From Rhodococcoides kyotonense (GTDB lineage Bacteria > Actinomycetota > Actinomycetes > Mycobacteriales > Mycobacteriaceae), in NCBI RefSeq assembly GCF_001645385.1, contig NZ_LVHI01000032.1, forward strand, positions 62,001 to 126,000: DNA of 64,000 bases. The letters are read 5' to 3'. Every line of letters begins with the position of its first letter. Within the stretch, counting starts at the first letter, position 1. Under the pieces are notes generated by a model. That model worked only from the letters and a program-made list of their open reading frames with translations, searched no databases and had not been told where the DNA came from. Below, piece by piece: positions 1-8,252 of this stretch. The translations under genes and the position numbers were made by a program.

Positions 1-801
1 CGCGTCTACCGCGCGAAGGCATACGAGCTGCCCGAGGCAAACCGCACCGCACGCGGTCAGCACGTCGCGAACCTGCTGGCCTTCCAGCCCGACGAGCGTA
101 TCGCCCAGGTCATCCAGATCAAGACGTACGAGGACGCGCCCTACCTGGTGCTGGCCACCAAGGGTGGTCTGGTGAAGAAGTCCAAGCTCACCGACTTCGA
201 CTCCAACCGCAGCGGCGGCATCGTCGCCGTCAACCTCCGCGGCGAGGACGAGCTGGTCGGCGCCGTGTTGGCGTCGTCCGACGACGATCTGTTGCTCGTC
301 TCCGGACAGGGGCAGTCGATCCGCTTCTCGGCGACCGACGAAGTTCTGCGTCCGATGGGTCGTGCGACATCCGGCGTCCAGGGCATGCGTTTCAACGGTG
401 ACGACCAGCTGCTGTCGCTGAACGTCGTCCGTGAGGGCAAGTACCTTCTCGTCGCGACGTCCGGCGGTTACTCCAAGCGCACCGCGATGGAGGACTACCC
501 GGCTCAGGGTCGTGGCGGCAAGGGTGTGCTCACGATCCAGTACGACCCGAAGCGTGGCACCCTGGTGGGAGCGCTCATCGTCGACGACGACGACGAGCTG
601 TACGCCATCACCTCGAGTGGCGGTGTCATTCGTACCGCCGCGAAGCAGGTACGCAAGGCGGGCCGGCAGACGAAGGGCGTTCGGTTGATGAATCTCGGTG
701 AAGGCGACACACTGCTCGCTATCGCCCGCAACGCAGACGAAGCAGACGAGCCCGAGCCGGGTACCACGAGCACCGAAGATGATGCATCGAAGGAGTCGTA
801 G
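1..801 (+). CDS. gyrA: DNA gyrase subunit A, C-terminal part (5' end outside window)
   Basis: The window opens inside an open frame, and 266 residues are visible. They form the C-terminal beta-pinwheel of GyrA, the domain that wraps DNA so that the A2B2 enzyme can introduce negative supercoils. Repeated blades of the type 'D.LLLVS..G...R' are visible. A GyrA-box-like motif, QGRGGKG, is encoded near 505-525; the canonical box is Q(R/K)RGGKG. The protein ends in an acidic tail rich in Asp and Glu. The stop TAG at 799-801 overlaps the GTG start of the next gene, so the two are probably co-transcribed. The identity is secure from sequence and from synteny with the downstream genes. Confidence 0.96.
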   Translation, partial: RVYRAKAYELPEANRTARGQHVANLLAFQPDERIAQVIQIKTYEDAPYLVLATKGGLVKKSKLTDFDSNRSGGIVAVNLRGEDELVGAVLASSDDDLLLVSGQGQSIRFSATDEVLRPMGRATSGVQGMRFNGDDQLLSLNVVREGKYLLVATSGGYSKRTAMEDYPAQGRGGKGVLTIQYDPKRGTLVGALIVDDDDELYAITSSGGVIRTAAKQVRKAGRQTKGVRLMNLGEGDTLLAIARNADEADEPEPGTTSTEDDASKES

Positions 802-2111
802 TGAGCACTCCCAACAGGCCAGGCAGCACGCCCGGTCCGCAGAGTGATCGAGCCGAACAGCAAGCTCAGCCTGTGAGGCCGCAACCGGTATCGCGGCCGG
901 CTGGGCCGCCGCAGGGTGGTGCTCGGCCGCAACCGAGGCCTCCGCAAGGGCAGCAACCTCCGCAGGGCCAACAGCCGGTGCAGGGTGGACGTCCTGGCCC
1001 GCAGGGCCAGCCTCCTCGGGGGCCGCAGCCTGCGCAGGGTCCGGCCGCTCAGCGTCCCCAGCAGCCCCCGCAGGCCGCTCGCCCGGCGCCGCAACAGACG
1101 TCGGACAGGGCTCCGCAGACGCGGGAACAGCCTGCAACTCAGGCTCAGCCCGCCCCGCAGCAGGGCGCAACCACTCCCAAGGCACCGCAGCAGGCACCGG
1201 CACCGCAGCAGGCACCCCGTCCGGCAGCGGACAAGCAGCCGCCGACCGAGGCTGCTTCGGCGGTCGGCCAGCCCGAGAAGCGTGCCCCTCAGTCGCCTGC
1301 CGCATCGGCACCCGCGCCGGAACAGAGTCGTCCCCGTGACCCTCTGCGGGCGAACGAGACTCAGCAGGTGCCGACCAACGGTGCTGTGCAGTCTCCGCCG
1401 TGGCAGCGCACGCAGCGTCAGGAGCCGGCCGATACGTCCGCGCCGCAGAGCACGCCGCAGACCAACCTGTCGAACCGTGGTGGATCGTTGCCCACCGGCG
1501 CACAGGCCTCCGCGGCTCCAGCGGATCGGACGGCCGCCTACCCGGCGGTCACCGAGGACGCCGACGCCAAGACACAGCGCCGCGAGGCCGCGAAGTCGAA
1601 GGCAGCGGTCATCGACGGTCCGACGCGTCACATCGAGCGCAAGGATCTGGCGAAGGACATGCCGGATCTGTCCGCGGTCCGGCACCCGGAGTCCGGCTCC
1701 GAGAAGCAGGCTGCCGTTGCAGCGCCTGCGCTCGTCGCTGCACGACCCGAGGGTGAGTCGCTGCGTGCGACGGTTCAGCTGCGCAAGATCGATCCCTGGT
1801 CGACGCTCAAGATCTCGCTCGTGATCGCGGTGTCGTTGTTCTTCGTCTGGATGGTCGCGGTCGGGCTGCTGTACGCGGTTCTCGACGGCATGGGCGTCTG
1901 GGACAGGTTGAACAGTGCCTTCACCGAGATCGTCAACGAGTCCGGTGGCGGCGGACTCGTCAGCGCCGGACAGGTGTTCGGGTATGCAGCGGTCATCGGT
2001 GTGATCAACGTCATCCTGTTCACGGCGCTGACGACGATCGGGGCGTTCATCTACAACCTGTCGTCCGACCTGGTGGGCGGTGTCGAAGTGACACTGGCCG
2101 ACCGGGACTGA
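801..2111 (+). CDS. DUF3566 transmembrane protein (Rv0007-like)
   Basis: 436 residues with a GTG start overlapping the gyrA stop. Residues 1 to about 320 are a low-complexity Pro/Gln/Ala-rich region, probably disordered and cytoplasmic. The C-terminal 115 residues form the DUF3566 domain, with one hydrophobic segment near 335-357 and a second near 395-420. Proteins of this family follow gyrA throughout the Mycobacteriales, and the M. tuberculosis counterpart is Rv0007. The function is unknown; position suggests a link to envelope or cell-cycle genes. The Gln/Pro-rich part probably varies in length between strains. Confidence 0.9.
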   Translation: MSTPNRPGSTPGPQSDRAEQQAQPVRPQPVSRPAGPPQGGARPQPRPPQGQQPPQGQQPVQGGRPGPQGQPPRGPQPAQGPAAQRPQQPPQAARPAPQQTSDRAPQTREQPATQAQPAPQQGATTPKAPQQAPAPQQAPRPAADKQPPTEAASAVGQPEKRAPQSPAASAPAPEQSRPRDPLRANETQQVPTNGAVQSPPWQRTQRQEPADTSAPQSTPQTNLSNRGGSLPTGAQASAAPADRTAAYPAVTEDADAKTQRREAAKSKAAVIDGPTRHIERKDLAKDMPDLSAVRHPESGSEKQAAVAAPALVAARPEGESLRATVQLRKIDPWSTLKISLVIAVSLFFVWMVAVGLLYAVLDGMGVWDRLNSAFTEIVNESGGGGLVSAGQVFGYAAVIGVINVILFTALTTIGAFIYNLSSDLVGGVEVTLADRD

Positions 2112-2222
2112 AATGCGCAGGTGAGAGGCACCGTATCGGGCCGTTTTGGAGTACGGCGGTTCGATACGGTAATCTCTCTCCTCGGTTCGGAAAGAGAAAT
2201 CATTCCGGTCACCGAGGTACAC

Positions 2223-2296
2223 GGGCCTATAGCTCAGGCGGTTAGAGCGCTTCCCTGATAAGGAAGAGGTCGGAGGTTCAAGTCCTCCTAGGCCCA
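2223..2296 (+). tRNA. tRNA-Ile (GAT anticodon)
   Basis: A 74-nt cloverleaf. Acceptor arm GGGCCTA pairs with TAGGCCC. The D-arm contains AGCTCAGGCGGTTAGAGC. The anticodon stem and loop CTTCCCTGATAAGGAAG shows the anticodon GAT. The T-arm carries GGTTCAAGTCC. The 3' CCA is not encoded. Its place between the DUF3566 gene and tRNA-Ala matches the conserved mycobacterial order. Confidence 0.97.
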
Positions 2297-2325
2297 CACC
2301 GAGCGAGACGAAGAGGTGAGATTCT

Positions 2326-2436
2326 GTGAAGATTCTCGTTCTCGTCGGCGCGGCAGTAGCAGCGATCGTGACAGTGTCGAAGGTACGCGCACAGCGTGCG
2401 GGAGACGGTGTCTGGCACGAAGTTACAGCCGCCTGA
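2326..2436 (+). CDS. DLW-39-family small protein
   Basis: A 36-residue ORF starting at GTG 2326, preceded by AAGAGGTGAG (2311-2320) as ribosome binding site. It begins MKILVLVGAAVAAIV, a single short hydrophobic segment, followed by a basic stretch (SKVRAQRA), and ends GVWHEVTAA. This is the layout of the small actinobacterial DLW-39 family, a hydrophobic N-terminus with a Trp-containing tail, which is typically found exactly here between tRNA-Ile and tRNA-Ala. The function is unknown; it is probably membrane-associated. The call rests on pattern and position rather than on an alignment. Confidence 0.75.
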   Translation: MKILVLVGAAVAAIVTVSKVRAQRAGDGVWHEVTAA

Positions 2437-2488
2437 CGTCCGTTGGTTGCAAGCGTGTAAGCTGTTGTTCGCTTGTCCGGCACGATCC

Positions 2489-2561
2489 GGGGCCTTAGCT
2501 CAGTTGGTAGAGCGCTGCCTTTGCAAGGCAGATGTCAGGAGTTCGAATCTCCTAGGCTCCA
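2489..2561 (+). tRNA. tRNA-Ala (TGC anticodon)
   Basis: A 73-nt cloverleaf. Acceptor GGGGCCT pairs with AGGCTCC through one G-U pair. The D-arm contains AGCTCAGTTGGTAGAGC. The anticodon loop within CTGCCTTTGCAAGGCAG gives anticodon TGC. The T-arm contains GAGTTCGAATCTC. The discriminator is A at 2561 and CCA is not encoded. A terminator hairpin follows at once. Confidence 0.97.
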
Positions 2562-2570
2562 CAAAGAAGA

Positions 2571-2604
2571 AGGCGTTCGATCCGCACGGATCGGACGCCT
2601 TTTT
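2571..2604 (+). terminator. Rho-independent terminator after tRNA-Ala
   Basis: GGCGTTCGATCC (2572-2583) pairs with GGATCGGACGCC (2588-2599) with one G-U, a 4-nt loop, and a run of T at 2600-2604. It is one of the few hairpins in this window with a proper U-tract. Confidence 0.9.
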
Positions 2605-2654
2605 CGTGTCTGTGCAACGTCCTTACTGTGTGGTGGCACGTGGCGCCTGATCCG

Positions 2655-2795
2655 TCAGCTCTCCCGGAACCAGTTGTAGCGGTACGGGCTGTCCCAGAGG
2701 TCACGGACGGACTGCGACCGTCCGTGTCGGATGTACGTCGTCGTGACGACGTGAAGGAAGACCATGACGATCACGAGGGCGATGAAAGTTGTCAT
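2655..2795 (-). CDS. Small single-span membrane protein, hypothetical
   Basis: 46 residues beginning MTTFIALVIVMVFLHVV, one predicted transmembrane helix at the N-terminus. A polar tail of about 28 residues follows, rich in Arg, Tyr and Trp, containing RDLWDSPYRYNW and ending FRES. It converges on the tRNA-Ala terminator from the other side. I do not recognise a family. The frame stays open further upstream, but the hydrophobic start at the ATG of 2795 is the most protein-like beginning. It could be a chance ORF. Confidence 0.45.
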   Translation of the reverse strand: MTTFIALVIVMVFLHVVTTTYIRHGRSQSVRDLWDSPYRYNWFRES

Positions 2796-3008
2796 GCTTA
2801 GAGTGTCTGTGCTGCGAAAACGGGCGAACAGTGGCAGTGATGACAATGTACGTCGAAAAACTGCCATCATCTGCGCAGGTCTTTCCTGGACTGTGAGAGA
2901 TGCCAAGACGTGGGTAGGCGGGTGTGTCGAAATGCCCAGTCTTCGGCTGTGTAGCGTGCCCGCACACCGTCTGGGCCCTACTCTTCGGTAAGTACCGGCA
3001 AACGTCCG

Positions 3009-3041
3009 ACGTGAATGCGCCGCAGGGGGGTGCATTCACGT
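3009..3041. repeat. 10-bp inverted repeat upstream of the diguanylate cyclase
   Basis: ACGTGAATGC (3009-3018) and GCATTCACGT (3032-3041) are perfectly complementary around a 13-nt G-rich loop. It lies in the otherwise empty 300-base gap between the small membrane gene (start 2795) and the GGDEF gene. It may be an operator or an RNA hairpin; nothing in the sequence decides between them. No other gene is visible in the gap. Confidence 0.5.
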
Positions 3042-3096
3042 ACGGACTCCCGGTATCCACGACGACGTCGTTCGGTCCATCGTCACGCCAGGACGC

Positions 3097-4275
3097 GTGC
3101 CATCGGCCGATCCGTCGGTTACCCATCCGAAAAGTCGGCGGAAGGTGTTACAGTCCCGCACGACGTCGGTAGTGCGTGGTGTTCATGGGGAGGTGGGCCG
3201 TGCCGGGTCGAATTCTGCTCGCATCGGCTGTACGCCTCGGTACCGGGGAATCCGCGGCACGATTGCGTCACGCGTGACCAGGCCCAGATTCGACGAGGCC
3301 GGAGTCACGCTGTTCGTGTTCGTGGTCGGGTCGACCCTTCTGTACGCGGCAGCCGGAAGCGCGTCGTGGTCGATGTTGGGCGTGTGGGGACGCACCGCGG
3401 TCGTGGTGTCCGTACTGTGCGGGTCGGCCGCAGCCGTCGTTCTCGTTCGGTCGAGGCCGCCGAGCCCCAAGCGAATCATCGGCATCGTGACGTCACTCGC
3501 GATCGTCGCGCTGGCGGTGTCCTTCTCCGCGGTGGTGACGCTTCCTGCTTTCCTGATCTGCGTCCAGGCCGCGATCTTCCTGGGTATGCACATCGGTGCG
3601 TTCTGGTCGGAGCGCAACGCCGGTGGTTGGGTCGCGGTCCTCGCCGTCTCGGCCGTCGTCGGCGCCGCGGCCAGTCCGTTCGACTCGTCGTTTGTCGTCT
3701 ACGTCCTCGTGGCACTCGGAATCGTCGGGGCCACAGAGGTTTTCGGCGCGTTCGCGCGTCGCATGCGCTTCTCGGCGACACACGACACGCTGACCGGTCT
3801 CCTCAACCGCTTCGGGTTCGAGTCCAAGGTCGAGAAGATGCTGCCCGCGTGTGCAAGTCGCGGATTGTCCGTCAGCGTCGCCGTTCTGGATCTGGACAAC
3901 TTCAAACAGATCAACGACGAGTACGGCCACATCGCCGGCGACGTCTTGCTGTCCAGGGTGTCGAAAGCATGGAAGGCGGAGATCGGTCGTCGCGACGTGT
4001 TGGGACGGCTCGGGGGAGACGAGTTCGTGTTGTTCATGCCTGGCGTTCTGGAGGCCGAGGCGTGGCAGATCATCGACCGCCTACGACGGGCACATCGCGC
4101 CGAGTGGAGCGTGGGACTGGTGTGCATGCCTGCGACGCGACGCTGGGTGGACGTCTATCGTGCGGCCGACGCCGATCTCTACCGCGCCAAGCGTGCTCGC
4201 CCATCGCGGGCACAGAAGGCGTCACGGACCGATACGCCGGGCTCCGACGATTCGGAGTGGAGAATAGCGCGCTGA
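3097..4275 (+). CDS. Membrane-anchored diguanylate cyclase (GGDEF domain)
   Basis: Up to 392 residues. The first 60 or so are Arg-rich and probably not all translated, since in-frame GTG codons at 3172 and 3274 are possible starts and no ribosome binding site decides. A run of hydrophobic helices follows (about residues 70-220), then a GGDEF domain of about 165 residues. The domain keeps THDTLTGLLNR, the metal-binding DLDNFKQIND and an intact RLGGDEF signature, so it should make c-di-GMP from two GTP. The product-inhibition I-site (RxxD ending 6 residues before GGDEF) reads GRRD and lacks the Arg, so feedback inhibition may be absent. An EAL protein encoded near 45-46 kb could degrade the product. 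Confidence 0.88.
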   Translation: MPSADPSVTHPKSRRKVLQSRTTSVVRGVHGEVGRAGSNSARIGCTPRYRGIRGTIASRVTRPRFDEAGVTLFVFVVGSTLLYAAAGSASWSMLGVWGRTAVVVSVLCGSAAAVVLVRSRPPSPKRIIGIVTSLAIVALAVSFSAVVTLPAFLICVQAAIFLGMHIGAFWSERNAGGWVAVLAVSAVVGAAASPFDSSFVVYVLVALGIVGATEVFGAFARRMRFSATHDTLTGLLNRFGFESKVEKMLPACASRGLSVSVAVLDLDNFKQINDEYGHIAGDVLLSRVSKAWKAEIGRRDVLGRLGGDEFVLFMPGVLEAEAWQIIDRLRRAHRAEWSVGLVCMPATRRWVDVYRAADADLYRAKRARPSRAQKASRTDTPGSDDSEWRIAR

Positions 4276-4287
4276 CGCTTGCTCCAC

Positions 4288-4318
4288 AGAATTCATCCAC
4301 AGTCTGTGGATGAATTCT
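4288..4318. repeat. Perfect palindromic hairpin with DnaA-box-like arms
   Basis: AGAATTCATCCACA (4288-4301) is complementary to TGTGGATGAATTCT (4305-4318) with a 3-nt spacer. It lies 13 bases after the GGDEF stop codon. Each arm contains TCATCCACA, one base from the DnaA box TTATCCACA, in opposed orientation. There is no U-tract. It could be a terminator or a DnaA-binding pair. Confidence 0.6.
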
Positions 4319-4405
4319 CCGTCGCGGTCGCGGCTCGCGGTTCAATTGTCCTGATGCGTCGGCACATTCGTCGACGTGCGAGGTGGGCGATCGAGCGGGG
4401 GCGGC

Positions 4406-5977
4406 ATGTCGTTGGCGTGGGAGGATGTTCGAAACTGGAATCCGTCGGAGGTCGGCGTCCTCGCCCGGCGCATCCGTGACTCGTCGAAAAGCATGGACGA
4501 CCGAAGTGTGGATCTGGCGGGCTTACTGAAACAGCTCGACTGGCACGGTCCGGCCGCAGATGCTGCCCGTGCGGCGATGAACGGCCTCGAAAGCGATGTC
4601 GGCGAACGTGCCCGAGTGCTGAGCGCCGTCGGTCGGTGCCTGGACGAGATGGCCATCGCGATGTATCCGCTGACGCATGCGGTCCGTGAGTGCGCAGCCG
4701 ACGCGGACGGCACGTCGATGTCCATCGGTTCCGACGGCACCGTGGTCGACGGCCTCCCGATGTACACGAGTGCTGCCGCTGATGCCTGGGGTATCGCCCG
4801 CGACCGACTGCGGATTCGGCGGGAGCTCGAGGAACGAGCCGTCGCATTGCTCGCTCGGGCCGAGGAATTGGACGGACGTACCGCAGCGTCGTTGAACCGG
4901 TGCGAGAACGGCGAGGATCGGACGCGGCAGGCCACAGTGGACCCTCCGGTGCCCGGAACGCCGGCGGCGAACGCGGCTTTCTGGGACGCGGCGACTCAGG
5001 CCGAACGGACCGAATTCCTGGTGCGTCGACCGGAACTGCTGGGCAATCTCGACGGCATTCCGGCCCACGTTCGCGACGCGGCGAACCGTCGCGTGCTCGC
5101 CCAGGAGCGAACACGGCTCGCGGAAGTCGTCGACGAACTACGAAAAGAATTGCAAGGCAACAAGTTCGGAGGAGCATTCAGCAACGCCGACGCAGGGCTC
5201 GCGCAGACCGAGAAAAGGCTGGCCGCGTTGGACGCCGTCGCGACCACTCTTGCGAAGGGAAACAGGCAACTGCTGGTGCTCGACAATCACTCCGCCGACG
5301 ACACGTTGGCCGCTGTCGCGGTGGGTGACGTCGACACGGCAACCCATGTAGCGGTGTTCGTCCCGGGAATGAACTCCGACGTGCAGAGCGACCTGATTCG
5401 GTACGACGGCGACATGGATGCGCTCGAAAGAGCTGTGCGACAACAGCTTCCGTCGAACGACACGGCCGCGGTGGTGACGTGGATGAATTACTCGACGCCA
5501 CACACCGGCTGGAGTCTGTTCGACCCGAACCGTTCCGTCGTCGGCGCGGGCGCTGCCGTCGCCGGTGGTGCCAGGCTCACCACGTTCCTCGACGGCCTCG
5601 ACGCGTCGAGACGCAGCGACCCGCACCTGTCGCTGCTCGGACACTCGTACGGCTCGCTGACCGCGGCACATGCGGTGCGCGACGCGTCGGCGACCGGTGT
5701 CGACGAGTTCGTCTCGGTGGGCTCGCCGGGCCTCGGCGTCGGGACCGTGCACGAACTGTCGATCCCGCCCGGGCACCTCCACGTCGGCGAGGCGGCCGGC
5801 GACGTCGTCGTCGATCTCGGTGTGTTCGGTGCCGATCCGAGCGAACTCGCAGGAGTCGAGGTGTTGCCCACCACGGCAGCAGGCGGTTTGCGCGCGTCGG
5901 ACGGGCACAGCGACTACTTCACCGACGGCACGACGTCGCAGCACGCGATTGCTCGGGTGGTTGCAGGACTGGACTAG
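4406..5977 (+). CDS. Alpha/beta hydrolase of the DUF1023 type
   Basis: 523 residues from ATG 4406; an in-frame GTG at 4376 would add 10. The N-terminal 170 residues are helical and begin like WXG100/ESX-type proteins ([13 protein letters not shown]). The C-terminal half is an alpha/beta-hydrolase fold with [11 protein letters not shown] (oxyanion-side strand) and the nucleophile elbow GHSYGS, giving Ser414. A possible catalytic His is in SDGHSDYF near the end. This layout matches actinobacterial DUF1023 proteins, whose substrates are unknown. There is no signal peptide. A degenerate copy of a dispersed repeat follows the stop codon directly. Confidence 0.8.
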   Translation: MSLAWEDVRNWNPSEVGVLARRIRDSSKSMDDRSVDLAGLLKQLDWHGPAADAARAAMNGLESDVGERARVLSAVGRCLDEMAIAMYPLTHAVRECAADADGTSMSIGSDGTVVDGLPMYTSAAADAWGIARDRLRIRRELEERAVALLARAEELDGRTAASLNRCENGEDRTRQATVDPPVPGTPAANAAFWDAATQAERTEFLVRRPELLGNLDGIPAHVRDAANRRVLAQERTRLAEVVDELRKELQGNKFGGAFSNADAGLAQTEKRLAALDAVATTLAKGNRQLLVLDNHSADDTLAAVAVGDVDTATHVAVFVPGMNSDVQSDLIRYDGDMDALERAVRQQLPSNDTAAVVTWMNYSTPHTGWSLFDPNRSVVGAGAAVAGGARLTTFLDGLDASRRSDPHLSLLGHSYGSLTAAHAVRDASATGVDEFVSVGSPGLGVGTVHELSIPPGHLHVGEAAGDVVVDLGVFGADPSELAGVEVLPTTAAGGLRASDGHSDYFTDGTTSQHAIARVVAGLD

Positions 5978-5981
5978 AGCC

Positions 5982-6009
5982 GGGAGTGAAGCCCGCAGCA
6001 ATGACCCGT
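5982..6009. repeat. Degenerate copy of the 28-bp convergent-gene repeat
   Basis: A 28-bp stretch that starts GGGAGTGAAGCC and ends AATGACCCGT. It matches the consensus of the arrays at 11480 and 57619 at 23 of 28 positions. It fills the space between the stop codons of two convergent genes (5977 and 6010). Confidence 0.6.
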
Positions 6010-6378
6010 TCAGACCTGCGGTGTCTCGACGATGCGTGGGGTGTCGTCGGCGTAGTCGGACAGGCTGGGCGGCGCGTCGGCGGGAGGCTGGACGGTCCGT
6101 CGACGCTTGGTGGCGAGAAAGGCCGCACCTGCTGCAGCACCGAACAAGGTTCCGAAGACGACCAGACGGCGAGTCCGTCGGGACACACCCGCCGTCGACC
6201 GTGCTTTCTGCTTCTTCGCCTTCTTCCGACGCGCGAGCTCGGTGCGGGCGAGCGAGTAGCCCCGCGTAGCGACTGCGGCACCGATACCGGCAGGTCCGGT
6301 GCTGGCGATCCTCGCCGCATGCAGCAAATTGCCACCCGTGCCGACGGCGACGTCGCGAACCTTCGATGTGCTGGTCAT
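6010..6378 (-). CDS. cwsA: Cell wall synthesis protein CwsA
   Basis: 122 residues from the ATG at 6378 ([11 protein letters not shown]). The layout is a polar N-terminal region, a very basic stretch ([13 protein letters not shown]), one transmembrane helix ([18 protein letters not shown]) and a Pro-rich acidic tail. In mycobacteria CwsA (Rv0008c) is a small membrane protein that interacts with CrgA and Wag31 and supports polar growth and division. The match here is by layout and by its place between the tRNA genes and ppiA on the opposite strand. The primary sequence is divergent, so the symbol rests heavily on synteny. Confidence 0.78.
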   Translation of the reverse strand: MTSTSKVRDVAVGTGGNLLHAARIASTGPAGIGAAVATRGYSLARTELARRKKAKKQKARSTAGVSRRTRRLVVFGTLFGAAAGAAFLATKRRRTVQPPADAPPSLSDYADDTPRIVETPQV

Positions 6379-6456
6379 GACACCACTGTTCCATATAGAG
6401 GCAGTCATGCCCCGGCACCCGGCCACGAGGAGCGGCGACAATGGCACGATGGTGGT

Positions 6457-6984
6457 GTGACTTCACCAAACAAGACATCCACGGCAACGCTGCACACCAA
6501 CCGCGGCGACATCGTCATCGAACTGTTCGGCAATCACGCGCCGAAGACGGTCGAGAACTTCGTCGGCCTCGCCGACGGCTCGAAGGAGTACACGACCACC
6601 AACGCGTCCGGCGGAAACTCCGGCCCGTTCTACGACGGCGCGATCTTCCACCGCGTCATCGACAACTTCATGATCCAGGGCGGTGACCCGACGGGCACCG
6701 GAACCGGCGGACCGGGCTACAAGTTCGGCGACGAGTTCCACCCGGAACTGTCGTTCGACCGCCCCTACCTGCTGGCCATGGCCAACGCGGGCCCGGGCAC
6801 CAACGGCTCGCAGTTCTTCATCACCACGGTGAAGACGCCCCACCTGAACCGTCGCCACACCATCTTCGGCGAGGTCACCGACGAGGCGTCGAAGAAGGTC
6901 GTCGACGAGATCTCCGGTACCGCTGTCGGCCGCGGCGACCGCCCGGTGGACGAGGTCAAGATCAACAGCATCACGATTTCCTGA
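6457..6984 (+). CDS. ppiA: Peptidyl-prolyl cis-trans isomerase, cyclophilin A type
   Basis: 175 residues from GTG 6457. The cyclophilin fold is shown by [19 protein letters not shown] (catalytic Arg and the Phe/Gln pocket), [26 protein letters not shown] and HTIFGEV. It catalyses cis-trans isomerisation of X-Pro bonds in the cytoplasm. There is no signal peptide, so it corresponds to the cytosolic PpiA of M. tuberculosis (Rv0009), next to cwsA as here. The longer frame upstream is spurious because it runs antisense through cwsA. Confidence 0.93.
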   Translation: MTSPNKTSTATLHTNRGDIVIELFGNHAPKTVENFVGLADGSKEYTTTNASGGNSGPFYDGAIFHRVIDNFMIQGGDPTGTGTGGPGYKFGDEFHPELSFDRPYLLAMANAGPGTNGSQFFITTVKTPHLNRRHTIFGEVTDEASKKVVDEISGTAVGRGDRPVDEVKINSITIS

Positions 6985-7013
6985 CGGTTTCTCCCACAGA
7001 AGGAACTCGATAC

Positions 7014-7913
7014 ATGACGAACCCCGGCTGGGGTGGCGCGCCCGGCGATCAGCCCACCCCACCTCAGTCGAGGTGCGTTCGGCATCCCGATCGACCCACG
7101 GGTCTTGCCTGCTCGCGTTGTGGCAGACCCGCCTGCCCGGAGTGTCTGCGCCCGGCAGCGGTCGGTCAGCACTGCGTCGACTGCATTCAGGCCGCCAACC
7201 GGTCGGCCGCGCCGGTGCGTACCGTCGTCGGCGCGCCTGCGTCGTCCAGGTACGGCCTGGTCACGTACATCATCATGGGCCTCAACGTGCTGGCCTTCGC
7301 GGTCACCGCCGCACAGTCCGGCTCGTTGATGGAGAACACTCGCGGGTCCGCGCTGTTCCAGCAGTGGGCCCTGTACGCGCCTCTGGTCGCCACCGGCGAC
7401 GTCCAGCGCGTCATCGGCAGCGGATTCCTGCACTACGGGCCCATCCACCTGCTCGTGAACATGTTCGCGCTGTACATCATCGGTCGCGATCTCGAAGCGA
7501 TCCTCGGTAAGGCCCGCTACGTCGCGGTGTACGTCGTGTCGCTGCTCGGCGGCAGTGCGTCGGTGCTGGTCCTCGAGTCGCCCGGCGCCGTCACGGTGGG
7601 CGCGTCGGGTGCGATCTTCGGTCTTCTGGGTGCTCAGGCCGTCGTGCTGCTGCGACTGAAGCGCAGCCCGACGCCGGTCCTGGTCATCATCGGTCTCAAC
7701 ATCGTCATCAGCATCTCGATCCCGGGGATCTCGCTGTGGGGACACATGGGCGGGCTCGTGGCAGGAGCCGCCGCTACCGCAGCCGTCGTGTTTCTGCCGA
7801 GCCGCACGCGGTCGCCGAAGGTGGCGTGGGCGGGAGTTGCCGCGGTTGCGGTCGTCGCCCTGGCGATCATCGCGGTGCGCATCCTCGACATCCGTGCCCA
7901 GATGGGTATCTAG
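7014..7913 (+). CDS. Rhomboid family intramembrane serine protease
   Basis: 299 residues, ATG 7014 after GAAGGAACTC. Residues 20-60 hold a small zinc-binding module with paired Cys and His (CSRCGRPACPECLRP, then CVDC), common in actinobacterial rhomboids. Six or so membrane helices follow. The catalytic dyad is visible: Ser198 in VGASGAIFG and His244 in WGHMGGL. HYGPIHLLVNM carries the conserved loop-1 His and the oxyanion Asn. Rhomboids cut transmembrane segments of substrate proteins; the substrate here is unknown. It follows ppiA by 29 bases and is probably co-transcribed with it. Confidence 0.9.
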   Translation: MTNPGWGGAPGDQPTPPQSRCVRHPDRPTGLACSRCGRPACPECLRPAAVGQHCVDCIQAANRSAAPVRTVVGAPASSRYGLVTYIIMGLNVLAFAVTAAQSGSLMENTRGSALFQQWALYAPLVATGDVQRVIGSGFLHYGPIHLLVNMFALYIIGRDLEAILGKARYVAVYVVSLLGGSASVLVLESPGAVTVGASGAIFGLLGAQAVVLLRLKRSPTPVLVIIGLNIVISISIPGISLWGHMGGLVAGAAATAAVVFLPSRTRSPKVAWAGVAAVAVVALAIIAVRILDIRAQMGI

Positions 7914-7922
7914 AACCGACGT

Positions 7923-8186
7923 CTACGACGCTTCGCGCGCCGCGGGAGCGTTGATCTCCGTCCACACCTCGTCGAGCGACAGGCCGAGGACGTCGGCGAT
8001 GGCCGCGATGGTCGGGAACGCGGGCGTCGCGACCCGGCCCGATTCGATCTTCCTCAGAGTTTCCGGTGACACCCCTGCATCGAGGGCGGTCTCGAGCATC
8101 GAACGAGAGCCCCGAGCTCGACGCAGGAGGGAGCCGAGACGCTGACCTCGCTCGACCTCCACGGGTGTGAGTGGCAACCTGACCAT
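7923..8186 (-). CDS. XRE-family helix-turn-helix regulator
   Basis: 87 residues, almost entirely one Cro/CI-type HTH domain: RLGSLLRRARGSRSMLETALDAGVSPETLRKIESGRVATP, with the recognition helix in SPETLRKIE. There is no effector domain. It is divergent from the methionine aminopeptidase gene, with 66 bases between the starts. A direct repeat in that gap is a likely binding site. It converges with the rhomboid gene (stops 10 bases apart). Confidence 0.88.
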   Translation of the reverse strand: MVRLPLTPVEVERGQRLGSLLRRARGSRSMLETALDAGVSPETLRKIESGRVATPAFPTIAAIADVLGLSLDEVWTEINAPAAREAS

Positions 8187-8201
8187 GTCGCCAATACTAA
8201 T

Positions 8202-8224
8202 ACCGGGATAATATGACCGGGATA
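8202..8224. promoter_or_regulatory. Candidate operator: direct repeat ACCGGGATA x2
   Basis: ACCGGGATA at 8202-8210 and again at 8216-8224, a 14-bp period, in the AT-rich gap between the divergent XRE and aminopeptidase starts. The obvious candidate ligand is the adjacent XRE regulator; this is inferred from position. Confidence 0.5.
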
Positions 8225-8252
8225 GTTATTGGTTTCACGAGGAAGGCGCCCC

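Noticed and set aside
504-2483. Open frame on the minus strand through gyrA, DUF3566 and both tRNA genes
   Set aside because: It crosses two tRNA genes and the small DLW-39 gene, and its product is an Arg/Leu-rich low-complexity sequence.
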